This document shows, one piece after another, positions 9,226-19,995 of a stretch of DNA of 64,000 bases. How positions within the stretch are numbered: the stretch's first letter is position 1; every line of letters begins with the position of its first letter. The stretch comes from Notolepis coatsorum (lineage: Eukaryota; Chordata; Actinopteri; Aulopiformes; Paralepididae). Under the pieces are notes generated by a model that made no database searches, was not told where the DNA came from, and saw only the letters and a program-made list of their open reading frames with translations. The stretch spans positions 68,607 to 132,606 of the forward strand of contig CAXASK010002058.1 in the NCBI GenBank assembly GCA_963971535.1, read 5' to 3'. A program made the translations under genes and the position numbers.

Positions 9226-10156
9226 TATTTTTTTAATTGCTCCCATTAATACCCTTACAGATTCTTACAGTCAAAAATGTTAATCAACTTGACAGTTTCC
9301 ATTCATTTGCATTCACATCACTGAACTCTGCTAAGCAATGTGGTCTATACAAACACAAACCTGACACAAACACAAAGATAATGTTTAAATGCCAATTTAT
9401 TTCAGGCCAGAACAAGTATTGCTGCCCTCTACAGGTCATAGTTGGGTATAGTCTGCCAATATATCCAAAAAATACCAACCAAACTAACAAAAATAGTCAG
9501 TCTGGCTTTGCTTAGTTAGCTCAAAACTAACACACAATGCACACATAACATAGCCCAACCAAAAAAATTTCCCCCAAGGAATTCTGAAATATATAACTAA
9601 ACAAGCTGAATATATTATTCAGAATCAAAAAGCTAAAATTAAAGTTGCTTCAGCACCATAACTACTGTTGTGTTTAGCACATTAAAATATCCCTTCATAT
9701 CTCAAGTATGAAATCTAGCAAGCAATGTGCAACAGAACAAACTCAACATTTATTTTCCTCAAGGCATTCTGAAATAAATAACTGAATACAATCTGAATAT
9801 ATTATTCAGAATCAAAGTGCAAAAATGTAAGTGGTTTCATATTCGTATAGAGGAAAGTTGCAACTGCTGTTGTGTATATATATGGTCCAAGTATAAAAAA
9901 AATAAGTCACAGCATTTTTCCTTTAATTCAAGTATGAAGACCAGCAAGCAATGCACTTTTACATAAAATAAGTGTTCTGAAATATAACATAAATTATAAA
10001 AAATAAAATAAAAAATAAAGTGCTATTGTTTGTGTCACTGTGGCTACTAAACTAAGCCACGTTTTATGTTGCACAGATAACAAATGTGGGCCTACTTAAT
10101 CAAAACAAAATAAAGTGCTTACTGGCAAAGACCTGGATGAATGTTTGAGTGGAGGT
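9226..10156. other. Non-coding hAT region beyond the transposase stop
   Basis: AT-rich sequence between the subterminal repeats and the transposase stop codon. Two similar segments near 9573-9640 and 9765-9825 share TTCTGAAATA...AACTGAAT...ATATTATTCAGAATCAAA, so there is an internal partial duplication. No real gene is seen in it. Confidence 0.55.
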
Positions 10157-10205
10157 TTAGCCTTCGAACCAGTGGTTGTACCTCATAAGGAGCAGCTTCT
10201 CAAAC

Positions 10206-10910
10206 CTTTGGTCAGACAGCCTGTTCCTCTCTGGAGACAGTACCAGACTCCCCTTTGGTCAGACAGCCTGTTCCTCTCTGGAGACAGTACCAGACTCCCA
10301 TTTGGTCAGACAGCCTGTTCCTCTCTGGAGACAGTACCAGACTCCCCTTTGGTCAGACAGCCTGTTCCTCTCTGGAGACAGTACCAGACTCCCCTTTGGT
10401 CAGACAGCCTGTTCCTCTTTGGAGACAGTACCAGACTCCCCTTTGGTCAGACAGCCTGTTCCTCTCTGGAGACAGTACCAGACTCCCCTTTGGTCAGACA
10501 GCCTGTTCCTCTCTGGAGACAGTACCAGACTCCCCTTTGGTCAGACAGCCTGTTCCTCTCTGGAGACAGTACCAGACTCCCCTTTGGTCAGACAGCCTGT
10601 TCCTCTCTGGAGACAGTACCAGACTCCCCTTTGGTCAGACAGCCTGTTCCTCTCTGGAGACAGTACCAGACTCCCCATTGGTCAGACAGCCTGTTCCTCT
10701 CTGGAGACAGTACCAGACTCCCCTTTGGTCAGACAGCCTGTTCCTCTTTGGAGACAGTACCAGACTCCCCTTTGGTCAGACAGCCTGTTCCTCTCTGGAG
10801 ACAGTACCAGACTCCCCTTTGGTCAGACAGCCTGTTCCTCTCTGGAGACAGTACCAGACCCCCCTTTGGTCAGAGAGCCTGTTCCTCTCTGGAGACAGTA
10901 CCAGACTCCC
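10206..10910. repeat. 47-bp minisatellite derived from transposase coding sequence
   Basis: Exactly 15 units: GGTCAGACAGCCTGTTCC-type starts fall at 10210 + 47k for k = 0 to 14. On the reverse strand the first unit encodes [15 protein letters not shown], the conserved hAT C-terminal dimerisation segment. The flanks continue the same protein on either side (VERLFSLG to the right, [12 protein letters not shown] to the left), so a single ancestral unit was amplified in place. Units differ by a few substitutions, such as TCTTTGG for TCTCTGG at two places. Because 47 is not a multiple of 3 the reading frame shifts at each unit, and the third unit brings a stop. Confidence 0.95.
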
Positions 10911-11330
10911 CAGGCTGAAGAGTCTCTCAACTGGTGCACTAGATGGAGTAGCTGCATTTTTCTTCAGACAAATTTCCTTTGTTATGGGAAACTGTTTGAG
11001 AATCTCCATCCCTGTTTCGGCTGTTTTCAAGTAGGCCATTACCTCAGTCTCCACAGTGCTGAAGGTGTCCTCCTCATCCTCATTGTCCTCAAAGCAAAAA
11101 AAGTCCTGCTCTTTGGACGAGCCCGAGTCTGGTGGTGTTGTTGGAGGCAGGGGATTCTTGGCCGATTGCTGCACAGAGACAAACCTGTGTCACTCTGCTG
11201 CCAGGATTCCCTTGACCATCTCTTTCTTCCTCTGCTCTCTCAACCACCTTAACTTGAACTTGGGAAGTGTGACAGCCGCCAGCATTGCATCGTTGCTTTC
11301 CAAGACGGATGCAAATCGTCTTTTGATAGC

Positions 11331-11877
11331 CTGCGAAACATACACACAGTGACACAGACATTAGAATAAGTGTACATTCCCTTTGTGTACATTTCCATGA
11401 AAGCTGTACACCACCAGGTGATTTTGAACTATAGTTATTATTATGAGTTATAAAATAATTTAAACACCACAAAAACAGACACAATGAGAAATTGAGAATA
11501 TATGTACAACTGATGACAAAACTAAAACTTTATTTTGCCAAAAGAATAAGTATTACTATTTATGTATGTTGCACCCAGTGTGTAGATGCAGTACAGTTTA
11601 TAAATAAGATATCAATATGTTCAAATCATGTCCCTTAAATAAAATGCATCAAATTACTTTTTGCACATTTCATCCCTTTTCTTTGGCTATATCAGTGCTC
11701 TCTCTCAGCTAACAATATTAATGTTTACATATTTTTTTCTCCTTTAGTAAACAATTATACCATGTGTGCTGTAATAAAAACGAGTGGTGCACTGGTGTCC
11801 ACTGATTAATGCAGTCTTTCTGTACAATGAGGAGGGGAAAGCAGATCATTACAAAAGTGTTGATGAATGTTTCTTAC
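11331..11877 (-). other. Probable intron of the hAT transposase gene
   Basis: On the reverse strand the upstream exon ends GAAGCCATAGTTCAG followed by GTAAGAAAC (donor). The downstream exon starts after TGTTTCGCAG (acceptor). Joining keeps the reading frame in phase 0. The interior is AT-rich and has no transposase similarity. Confidence 0.75.
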
Positions 11878-12458
11878 CTGAACTATGGCTTCAGGTAGGC
11901 CAGTTGCCACAGTCAGACCATCTTTCGTCCCCAGTGTCTTTGACATTAATACTTCTAGAGTGGGCAGGAGGGTGCCATAGTAACAGTTATCCTCTCCTTG
12001 CAGGATGTCCAGAGCAACTGTGAGTGGCTTCATTATGGCACAGTATTCCTTCAGAAACTGAAGTTCCCTTTCGCTGATACATTTGAGCTGTAAACGACCA
12101 GAGATGGCACTCAAGTCAGCCATAGGTATTTCAACTATTCTTGCCACAGCATCATAAAAGGAATTCCACCTTGTAGTGCACCAGGCACCAGCAGCTTCTT
12201 GGCCACCACTTCGCCCACTATCTCTGAAGCCACTGTCGACCTGCTAGCTTTATTCCACAGTGCTGTGCACTTAGCTGGAGCGCTTCTGTAGATTCCCTTA
12301 GTCCCAGGATTTGAAAGGAGCCACTTGTCCACATCAGAGCATGAAATTAAGTTCAGTGTGTGAGATGCACATCTCTGGTGTGGAGGTAAAACAAGTCCTT
12401 CCTCTGCAGCGGTGTTAAGCACGTCTGCAACATCAGTGAAGATAACCTCTTCATCAAC

Positions 12459-12515
<57 letters not shown>

Positions 12516-12524
12516 TTCATCAGC

Positions 12525-12569
<45 letters not shown>
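12459..12569. repeat. (ATC)n triplet repeat inside the transposase (poly-Asp)
   Basis: Two ATC/GAT runs, separated by a GCTTCATC-type interruption near 12515-12530, encode about 15 and 18 consecutive Asp residues on the reverse strand. They lie between the YQPESLSD segment and EVIFTDVADV. Functional hAT proteins often have an acidic loop here, so this may be an expansion of an acidic patch. Confidence 0.93.
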
Positions 12570-13275
12570 GTCAGAGAGCGATTCCGGTTGATACATTTTA
12601 AATGCTTTTACGAAGTTAGAGCCGTTATCAGTAACTGTGGCTGTAACTTTTTTTGAAACTCCATACAAAGAGTGAATGTGGTCAATCTCAGCAGCAATGA
12701 CATCATACGCGTGCCTACCCTTTATCCATTTACAAGCCAATGCCGCTTTCTGGCGTTGTAAAGTAGTTATCCAGTGAGATGTTATCCCGAGGAAACTTTT
12801 GTTGTGGACGGACCAAATGTCTGCGGTGGTCGAGATGTAGTCCAGCCCTTCAAACGTTTTCTTGATCTCATTTTCCATCTTTGTATATTCAATATCCAAG
12901 TAATTGGAAAACGTTTTCCGCCCCATTTGCCATGTGCCACTGGGACATGGTATCATGTTCACTAGTTGCTTGAAAGCAGGTGACTCCACTGTCGAAATAG
13001 CCTGCATGTTTTCCACGACATACTGTGCAATTGCTTTGTCGCGTGTTCCCTGGCTAGCAGTCCCTCGAGTAAAATCGAGCCGCTGTTGCTTGCGTGGAGT
13101 GGCTTCAGGTGTGTCTGATGGCAGGAGGACGCTCGCTATGAATCTACATAAAGAGAACGCAGTAACGAACTAACAAACCATTTAGTACCGGCAACAGCGT
13201 TACTGAATTTAAAAAGTAATGCGTTAGAGTACTAGTTACGGCAAAAATTAACAGCGTTACTGTAACGCGTTACAA

Positions 13276-13291
13276 AGTAGTCCCAACACTG
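13276..13291 (-). repeat. hAT right terminal inverted repeat
   Basis: AGTAGTCCCAACACTG is the inverted partner of 9085-9100. The right target duplication follows it directly. Confidence 0.85.
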
Positions 13292-13299
13292 CAAATGAG
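13292..13299. repeat. hAT target-site duplication, right (CAAATGAG)
   Basis: Perfect copy of 9077-9084. Confidence 0.92.
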
Positions 13300-13411
13300 C
13301 CATAGTATTGTCTCTATAGCTATAATATAGAATATAGATATAGCCCTGCAAACACTGCAATGCACAGTGAAAATGCCTATTTTAAAGCGTGGCGCATTTA
13401 CTACAGGATGA

Positions 13412-16400
13412 GGCTAGAGACTAGAGACTAGAGACTAGAGACTAAAGGCTAGAGACTAGAGACTAGAGACTAGAGACTAGAGACTAAAGGCTAGAGACTA
13501 GAGACTAGAGACTAGAGGCTAGAGACTAGAGACTAGAGACTAGAGACTAAAGACTGGAGACTAGAGACTAGAGACTAGAGACTAGGGCTAGAGACTAAAG
13601 ACTAGAGACTAGAGACTAGAGACTAGAGACTAAAGACTGGAGACTAGAGACTAGAGACTAGAGACTAAAGACTGGAGACTAGAGACTAAAGACTAGAGGC
13701 TAGAGACTAGAGACTAGAGACTAAAGACTGGAGCCTAGAGACTAGAGACTAGAGACTAAAGACTAGAGACTAAAGACTGGAGACTAGAGACTAGAGACTA
13801 GAGACTAAAGACTAGAGACTAAAGACTGGAGACTAGAGACTAGAGACTAGAGACTAAAGACTAGAGACTAGAGGCTAGAGACTAAAGACTAGAGGCTAGA
13901 GACTAGAGACTAGAGACTAAAGACTGGAGACTAGAGACTAGAGACTAAAGACTAGAGACTAAAGACTGGAGACTAAAGACTAAAGAATAAAGACTAAAGA
14001 CTAGAGACTAGAGACTAGAGGCTAGAGACTAAAGACTAGAGACTAGAGACTAAAGACTAGAGCCTAGAGACTAGAGACTAGAGCCTAGAGACTAGAGACT
14101 AAGGGCTAAAGGCTAAAGACTAGAGACTAGAGACTAGAGACTAAAGACTAAAGACTAGAGACTAGAGACTAAAGACTAGAGACTAGAGACTAGAGACTAG
14201 AGACTAGAGACTAGATGCTAGAGACTAGAGGCTAGAGACTAAAGACTAGAGGCTAGAGACTAGAGACTAGAGGCTAAAGGCTAAAGACTAGAGACTAGAA
14301 ACTAAAGATTAAAGACTAGAGACTAGAGACTAGAGACCAGAGACTAGATACTAGAGACTAAAGACTAGATACTAGAGACTAGAGACTAAAGACTAAAGAC
14401 TAGAGACTAGAGACTAGAGACTAGAGACTAAAGACTAGAGACTAGAGACTAAAGACTAAAGACTAAAGACTAGAGACTAAAGACTAGAGACTAGAGACTA
14501 GAGACTAGAGACTAAAGACTAGAGACTAGAGACTAGAGACTAGAGACTAAAGACTAGAGACTAGAGACTAGAGACTAGAGACTAAAGACTAGAGACTAGA
14601 GACTAAAGACTAAAGACTAAAGACTAGATACTAGAGACTAGAGACTAGAGACTAGAGACTAGAGACTAAAGACTAGAGACTAGAGACTAAAGACTAGAGA
14701 CTAGATACTAGAGACTAGAGACTAGAGGCTAAAGACTAGAGACTAGAGACTAGAGACTAAATACTAGAGACTAGAGACTAGAGACTAAAGACTAGAGACT
14801 AGAGACTAAAGACTAAATACTAGAGACTAGAGACTAGAGACTAGAGACTAAAGACTAGAGACTAGAGACTAAAGACTAGATACTAGAGACTAGAGACTAG
14901 AGACTAGAGACTAAAGGCTAAAGGCTAAAGACTAGAGACTAGAGACTAGAGACTAGAGGCTAAAGACTAGAGACTAGAGGCTAGAGACTAGAGACTAGAG
15001 GCTAGAGACTAGAGGCTAAAGACTAGAGGCTAGAGACTAGAGACTAGAGGCTAAATACTAGAGACTAGAGACTAGAGGCTAAAGGCTAAATACTAGAGAC
15101 TAGAGACTAGAGGCTAAAGACTTGAGACTAAAGACTAGAGACTAGAGACTAGAGGCTAGAGACTAGAGACTAGAGACTAGAGACTAGAGACTAGAGGCTA
15201 AAGGCTAGAGACTAGAGACTAGAGACTAGAGACTAGAGACTAGAGGCTAGAGACTAGAGACTAGAGACTAGAGACTAGAGACTAGAGGCTAAAGACTAGA
15301 GACTAGAGACTAGAGACTAGAGACTAAAGACTAGAGACTAAAGACTGGAGACTAGAGACTAGAGACTAGGGCTAGAGACTAAAGACTAGAGACTAGAGAC
15401 TAGAGACTAAAGACTGGAGACTAGAGACTAGAGACTAAAGACTGGAGACTAGAGACTAAAGACTAGAGGCTAGAGACTAGAGACTAGAGACTAAAGACTG
15501 GAGACTAGAGACTAGAGACTAGAGACTAAAGACTAAAGACTGGAGACTAGAGACTAGAGACTAGAGACTAAAGACTAGAGACTAGAGACTAGAGGCTAGA
15601 GACTAAAGACTAGAGGCTAAAGACTGGAGACTAAAGACTAAAGACTAAAGACTAAAGACTAGAGACTAGAGACTAAAGACTAAAGACTAGAGACTAGAGA
15701 CTAAAGACTAGAGACTAGAGACTAGAGACTAGAGACTAGATGCTAGAGACTAGAGGCTAGAGACTAAAGACTAGATACTACAGGCTAGAGACTAGAGACT
15801 AGAGACTAGAGGCTAAAGGCTAAAGACTAGAGACTAGAAACTAAAGACTAAAGACTAGAGACTAGAGACTAGAGACTAGAGACTAGAGGCTAAAGGCTAA
15901 AGACTAGAGACTAGATATACTAGATACTAGAGACTAGAGACTAAAGACTAGAGACTAGAGACTAGAGGCTAAAGACTAGATAATAGAGACTAGAGACTAG
16001 AGACTAGAGACTAGAGACTAGATACTAGAGACTAGAGACTAGAGACTAAAGACTAGAGGCTAAAGGCTAAAGACTAGAGACTAGAGACTAGATACTAGAG
16101 ACTAAAGACTAGATACTAGAGACTAGAGACTAAAGACTAAAGACTAGAGACTAGAGACTAGAGGCTAAAGACTAAAGACTAAAGACTAGAGACTAGAGAC
16201 TAAAGACTAGAGACTAGAGACTAAAGACTAAAGACTAAAGACTAGAGACTAAAGACTAGAGACTAGAGACTAGAGACTAGAGACTAGAGACTAGAGACTA
16301 AAGACTAAAGACTAGAGACTAGAGACTAGAGGCTAAAGACTAAAGACTAAAGACTAGAGACTAAAGACTAGAGACTAGAGACTAGAGACTAGAGACTAGA

Positions 16401-19400
16401 TACTAGAGACTAGAGACTAAAGACTAGAGACTAGAGACTAGAGACTAGAGACTAAAGACTAGAGACTAGAGACTAAAGACTAAAGACTAAAGACTAGATA
16501 CTAGAGACTAGAGACTAGAGACTAGAGACTAGAGACTAAAGACTAGAGACTAGAGACTAAAGACTAGAGACTAGATACTAGAGACTAGAGACTAGAGGCT
16601 AAAGACTAGAGACTAGAGACTAGAGACTAAAGACTAGAGACTAGAGACTAGAGACTAGATACTAAAGACTAGAGACTAGAGACTAATGACTAAAGACTAG
16701 AGACTAGAGACTAGAGACTAGAGACTAAAGACTAGAGACTAGAGACTAAAGACTAGATACTAGAGACTAGAGACTAGAGACTAGAGACTAAAGGCTAAAG
16801 GCTAAAGACTAGAGACTAGAGACTAGAGGCTAAAGACTAGAGACTAGAGGCTAGAGACTAGAGACTAGAGGCTAGAGACTAGAGACTAGAGGCTAAAGAC
16901 TAGAGGCTAGATACTAGAAACTAGCGGCTAAATACTAGAGACTAGAGACTAGAGGCTAAAGACTTGAGACTAAAGACTAGAGACTAGAGACTAAAGACTT
17001 GAGACTAAAGACTAAAGACTAGAGACTAGAGACTAGAGACTAGAGACTAGAGGCTAAAGGCTAGAGATTAGAGACTAGAGGCTAAAGACTAAAGACTAAA
17101 GACTAGAGACTAGATACTAAAGACTAGAGACTAGAGACTAAAGACTAAAGACTAAAGACTAGAGACTAAAGACTAGAGACTAGAGACTAGAGACTAGAGA
17201 CTAAAGACTAGAGACTAGAGACTAAATACTAGAGACTAGAGACTAGAGACTAGAGACTAAAGACTAGAGACTAGAGACTAAAGACTAAAGACTAGATACT
17301 AGAGACTAGAGACTAGAGACTAGAGACTAGAGGCTAATGGCTAAAGACTAGAGACTAGAGACTAGATACTAGAGACTAGAGACTAGAGACTAAAGACTAG
17401 AGACTAGAGACTAGAGGCTAAAGACTAGATAATAGAGACTAGAGACTAGAGACTAGAGACTAGAGACTAAAGACTAGAGGCTAAAGGCTAAAGACTAGAG
17501 ACTAGATACTAGAGACTAAAGACTAGATACTAGATACTAGAGACTAGAGACTAAAGACTAAAGACTAGATACTAGAGACTAGAGGCTAAAGACTAAAGAC
17601 TAAAGACTAGAGACTAGAGACTAAAGACTAGAGACTAGAGACTAAAGACTAAAGACTAAAGACTAGAGACTAGAGACTAGAGACTAGAGACTAAAGACTA
17701 GAGACTAGTGACTAGAGACTAAAGACTAGAGACTAGAGACTAGAGACTAGAGACTAGAGACTAAAGACTAGAGACTAGAGACTAAAGACTAAAGACTAGA
17801 TACTAGAGACTAGAGACTAGAGACTAGAGACTAGAGACTAAAGACTAGAGACTAGAGACTAGAGACTAGAGACTAGAGACTAAAGACTAGAGACTAGATA
17901 CTAAAGACTGGAGACTAGAGACTAGAGACTAAAGACTAGAGACTAAAGACTGGAGACTAAAGACTAAAGACTAAAGACTAGAGACTAGAGACTAGAGGCT
18001 AGAGACTAAAGACTAGAGACTAGAGACTAAAGACTAGAGCCTAGAGACTAGAGACTAGAGCCTAGAGACTAGAGACTAAAGGCTAAAGGCTAAAGACTAG
18101 AGACTAGAGACTAGAGACTAAAGACTAAAGACTAGAGACTAGAGACTAAAGACTAGAGACTAGAGACTAGAGACTAGAGACTAGAGACTAGAGGCTAGAT
18201 ACTAGAGGCTAGAGACTAAAGACTAGATACTAGAGGCTAGAGACTAGAGACTAGATACTAGAGGCTAAAGGCTAAAGACTAGAGACTAGAAACTAAAAAC
18301 TAAAGACTAGAGACTAGAGACTAGAGACTAGAGGCTAAAGGCTAAAGACTAGAGACTAGAGACTAAAGACTAGAGACTAGAGACTAGAGACTAGAGACTA
18401 GAGGCTAGAGACTAGAGACTAGAGACTACAGACTAGAGACTAGAGGCTAAAGACTAGAGACTAGAGACTAGAGACTAGAGACTAGAGGCTAGAGGCTAGA
18501 GGCTAGAGGCTAGAGGCTAAAGACTAGATACTAGAGACTAGAGACTAAAGACTAGAGACTAAAGACTAGAGACTAGAGACTAGAGGCTAAAGACTAGATA
18601 CTAGAGACTAGAGGCTAAAGACTAGAGACTAGATACTAGAGACTAGAGACTAGAGACTAGAGACTAAAGACTAGAGACTAGAGACTAGAGGCAAAAGACT
18701 AGAGACTAGATACTAGAGACTAGAGGCTAGAGACTAGAGACTAAAGACTAGAGACTAAAGACTAGAGACTAAAGACTAGAGACTAAATACTAGAGACTAG
18801 AGGCTAAAGACTAGATGCTAGAGGCTAAAGACTAGAGATTAGACTAGAGGCTAAAGACTAGAGACTAGAGACTAAAGACTAGATACTAGAGACTAGAGAC
18901 TAGAGACTAGAGACTAGAGACTAAAGGCTAAAGGCTAAAGACTAGAGACTAGAGACTAGAGACTAGAGGCTAAATACTAGAGACTAGAGGCTAGAGACTA
19001 GAGACTAGAGGCTAGAGACTAGAGACTAGAGGCTAAAGACTAGAGGCTAGATACTAGAGACTAGAGGCTAAATACTAGAGACTAGAGACTAGAGGCTAAA
19101 GACTTGAGACTAAAGACTAGAGACTAGAGACTAGAGACTTGAGACTAAAGACTAAAGACTAGTGACTAGAGACTAAAGACTAGAGACTAGAGACTAGAGA
19201 CTAGAGGCTAGAGACTAAAGACTAGAGACTAGAGGCTAAAGGCTAGAGACTAGAGACTAGAGACTAGAGACTAGAGACTAGAGACTAGAGACTAGAGGCT
19301 AAAGGCTAGAGACTAGAGACTAGAGACTAGAGGCTAAAGGCTAGAGAATAGAGACTAGATACTAAAGACTAGAGACTAGAGACTAGAGGCTAAAGGCTAG

Positions 19401-19995
19401 AGACTAGAGACTAGAGACTAGAGACTAGAGACTAGAGACTAGAGGCTAAAGGCTAGAGACTAGAGACTAGAGACTAGAGACTAGAGACTAGAGACTACAG
19501 ACTAGAGACTAGAGGCTAAAGACTAGAGACTAGAGACTAGAGGCTAGAGGCTAGAGGCTAGAGGCTAGAGGCTAAAGACTAGATACTAGAGACTAGAGAC
19601 TAAAGACTAGAGACTAAAGACTAGAGACTAGAGACTAGAGGCTAAAGACTAGATACTAGAGACTAGAGGCTAACGACTAGAGACTAGATACTAGAGACTA
19701 GAGACTAGAGACTAGAGACTAAAGACTAGAGACTAGAGACTAGAGGCTAAAGACTAGATACTAGAGACTAGAGACTAGAGACTAGATGCTAAATGCTAAA
19801 GACTAGAGACTAGAGACTAGATACTAGAGACTAGAGACTAAAGACTAGAGACTAAAGACTAGAGACTAGAGACTAGAGACTAGAGGCTAAAGACTAGATG
19901 CTAGAGGCTAAAGACTAGAGATTAGACTAGAGGCTAAATACTAGAGACTAGAGACTATAGGCTAGAGGCTAAATACTAGAGACTAAAGACTAGAG
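13412..19995. repeat. GACTAGA heptamer satellite array (6.6 kb)
   Basis: About 940 tandem 7-bp units, mostly GACTAGA and GACTAAA with GACTGGA, GGCTAGA, GGCTAAA, GATACTA, GAGCCTA and GATGCTA variants. Small phase breaks occur, for example ATATACTAG near 15915 and GATTAGACTAG at 18837 and 19920. The units supply TAG or TAA in every frame of a 21-bp cycle, so no reading frames exist here. Rare variants recur in the same order far apart, which shows block duplications within the array. It ends abruptly at the 129-bp satellite. Confidence 0.97.

Larger units (their letters stand above)
10157..13160 (-). pseudogene. hAT transposase pseudogene
   Basis: The reverse-strand reading begins near 13160, after a possible TTCATAG acceptor, and runs in the frame whose first Met is at 13016. 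It carries TTADIWSVHNK (Asp codon 12819-12821) and ATVTDNGSNF (Asp codon 12627-12629), which fit the first two acidic catalytic residues of hAT enzymes. It also has a HQRCASHTLNLIS motif. A single-base frameshift lies near 12180, where the frame changes into TTRWNSFYDAVARI, a typical hAT segment. A donor at 11878/11877 (CAG|GTAAGA) and an acceptor at 11331 define an intron. The next exon reads AIKRRFASVLESND and meets an in-frame TGA at 11190-11192. The dimerisation signature SSAPVERLFSLGSLVLS follows. The protein should then end in a [14 protein letters not shown] tail, which is present at 10157-10209 with its TAA stop at 10157-10159, but a 47-bp tandem expansion lies between. No BED zinc-finger exon is visible upstream, where only about 130 bp remain. 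It is certainly a hAT transposase and certainly inactive. Confidence 0.9.
9085..13291 (-). mobile_element. hAT DNA transposon (4,207 bp), degenerate
   Basis: The ends are CAGTGTTGTGCTAG at the left and, reverse-complemented, CAGTGTTGGGACTA at the right: short imperfect terminal inverted repeats with the hAT CAGTGTTG start. A perfect 8-bp target duplication (CAAATGAG) flanks it. The subterminal regions are full of GTTACT/AGTAAC motifs at both ends. A transposase pseudogene lies on the reverse strand. The transposase carries a frameshift, an internal stop, a coding minisatellite and a codon-repeat expansion, so this copy is dead, although its ends could still be recognised by an enzyme supplied elsewhere (inference). 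It sits inside copy 2 of the TTAA element and so inserted after that element. Confidence 0.92.
8366..13405 (+). mobile_element. TTAA-ended element, copy 2, split by a hAT insertion
   Basis: It starts TTAACTCAATCTGCGCC (8366-8382), matching the copy 1 end at 13 of 17 positions. It then follows the reverse complement of copy 1 in landmark order: CGCTGAACGCCAAG near 8418, CAATTGGAAT near 8756, GGTAAG near 8792, TGACGATCAGAG near 8888, poly(C) near 8917-8928. At 9084/9085 it is broken by the hAT element and resumes at 13292 with GAGCCATAGTATTG and ATAGCCCTGCAAAC, which match the rest of copy 1. The far end near 13405 keeps GGCGC but its TTAA is decayed. Removing the hAT element and one target duplication leaves about 825 bp, close to the 763 bp of copy 1. 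Confidence 0.55.

Noticed and set aside
10115..11252. Three overlapping plus-strand open frames of 259-358 codons with repeated Ser-Leu/Gln/Trp peptides
   Set aside because: They are the antisense of the hAT transposase C-terminus and its 47-bp array. The reverse strand carries the recognisable protein.
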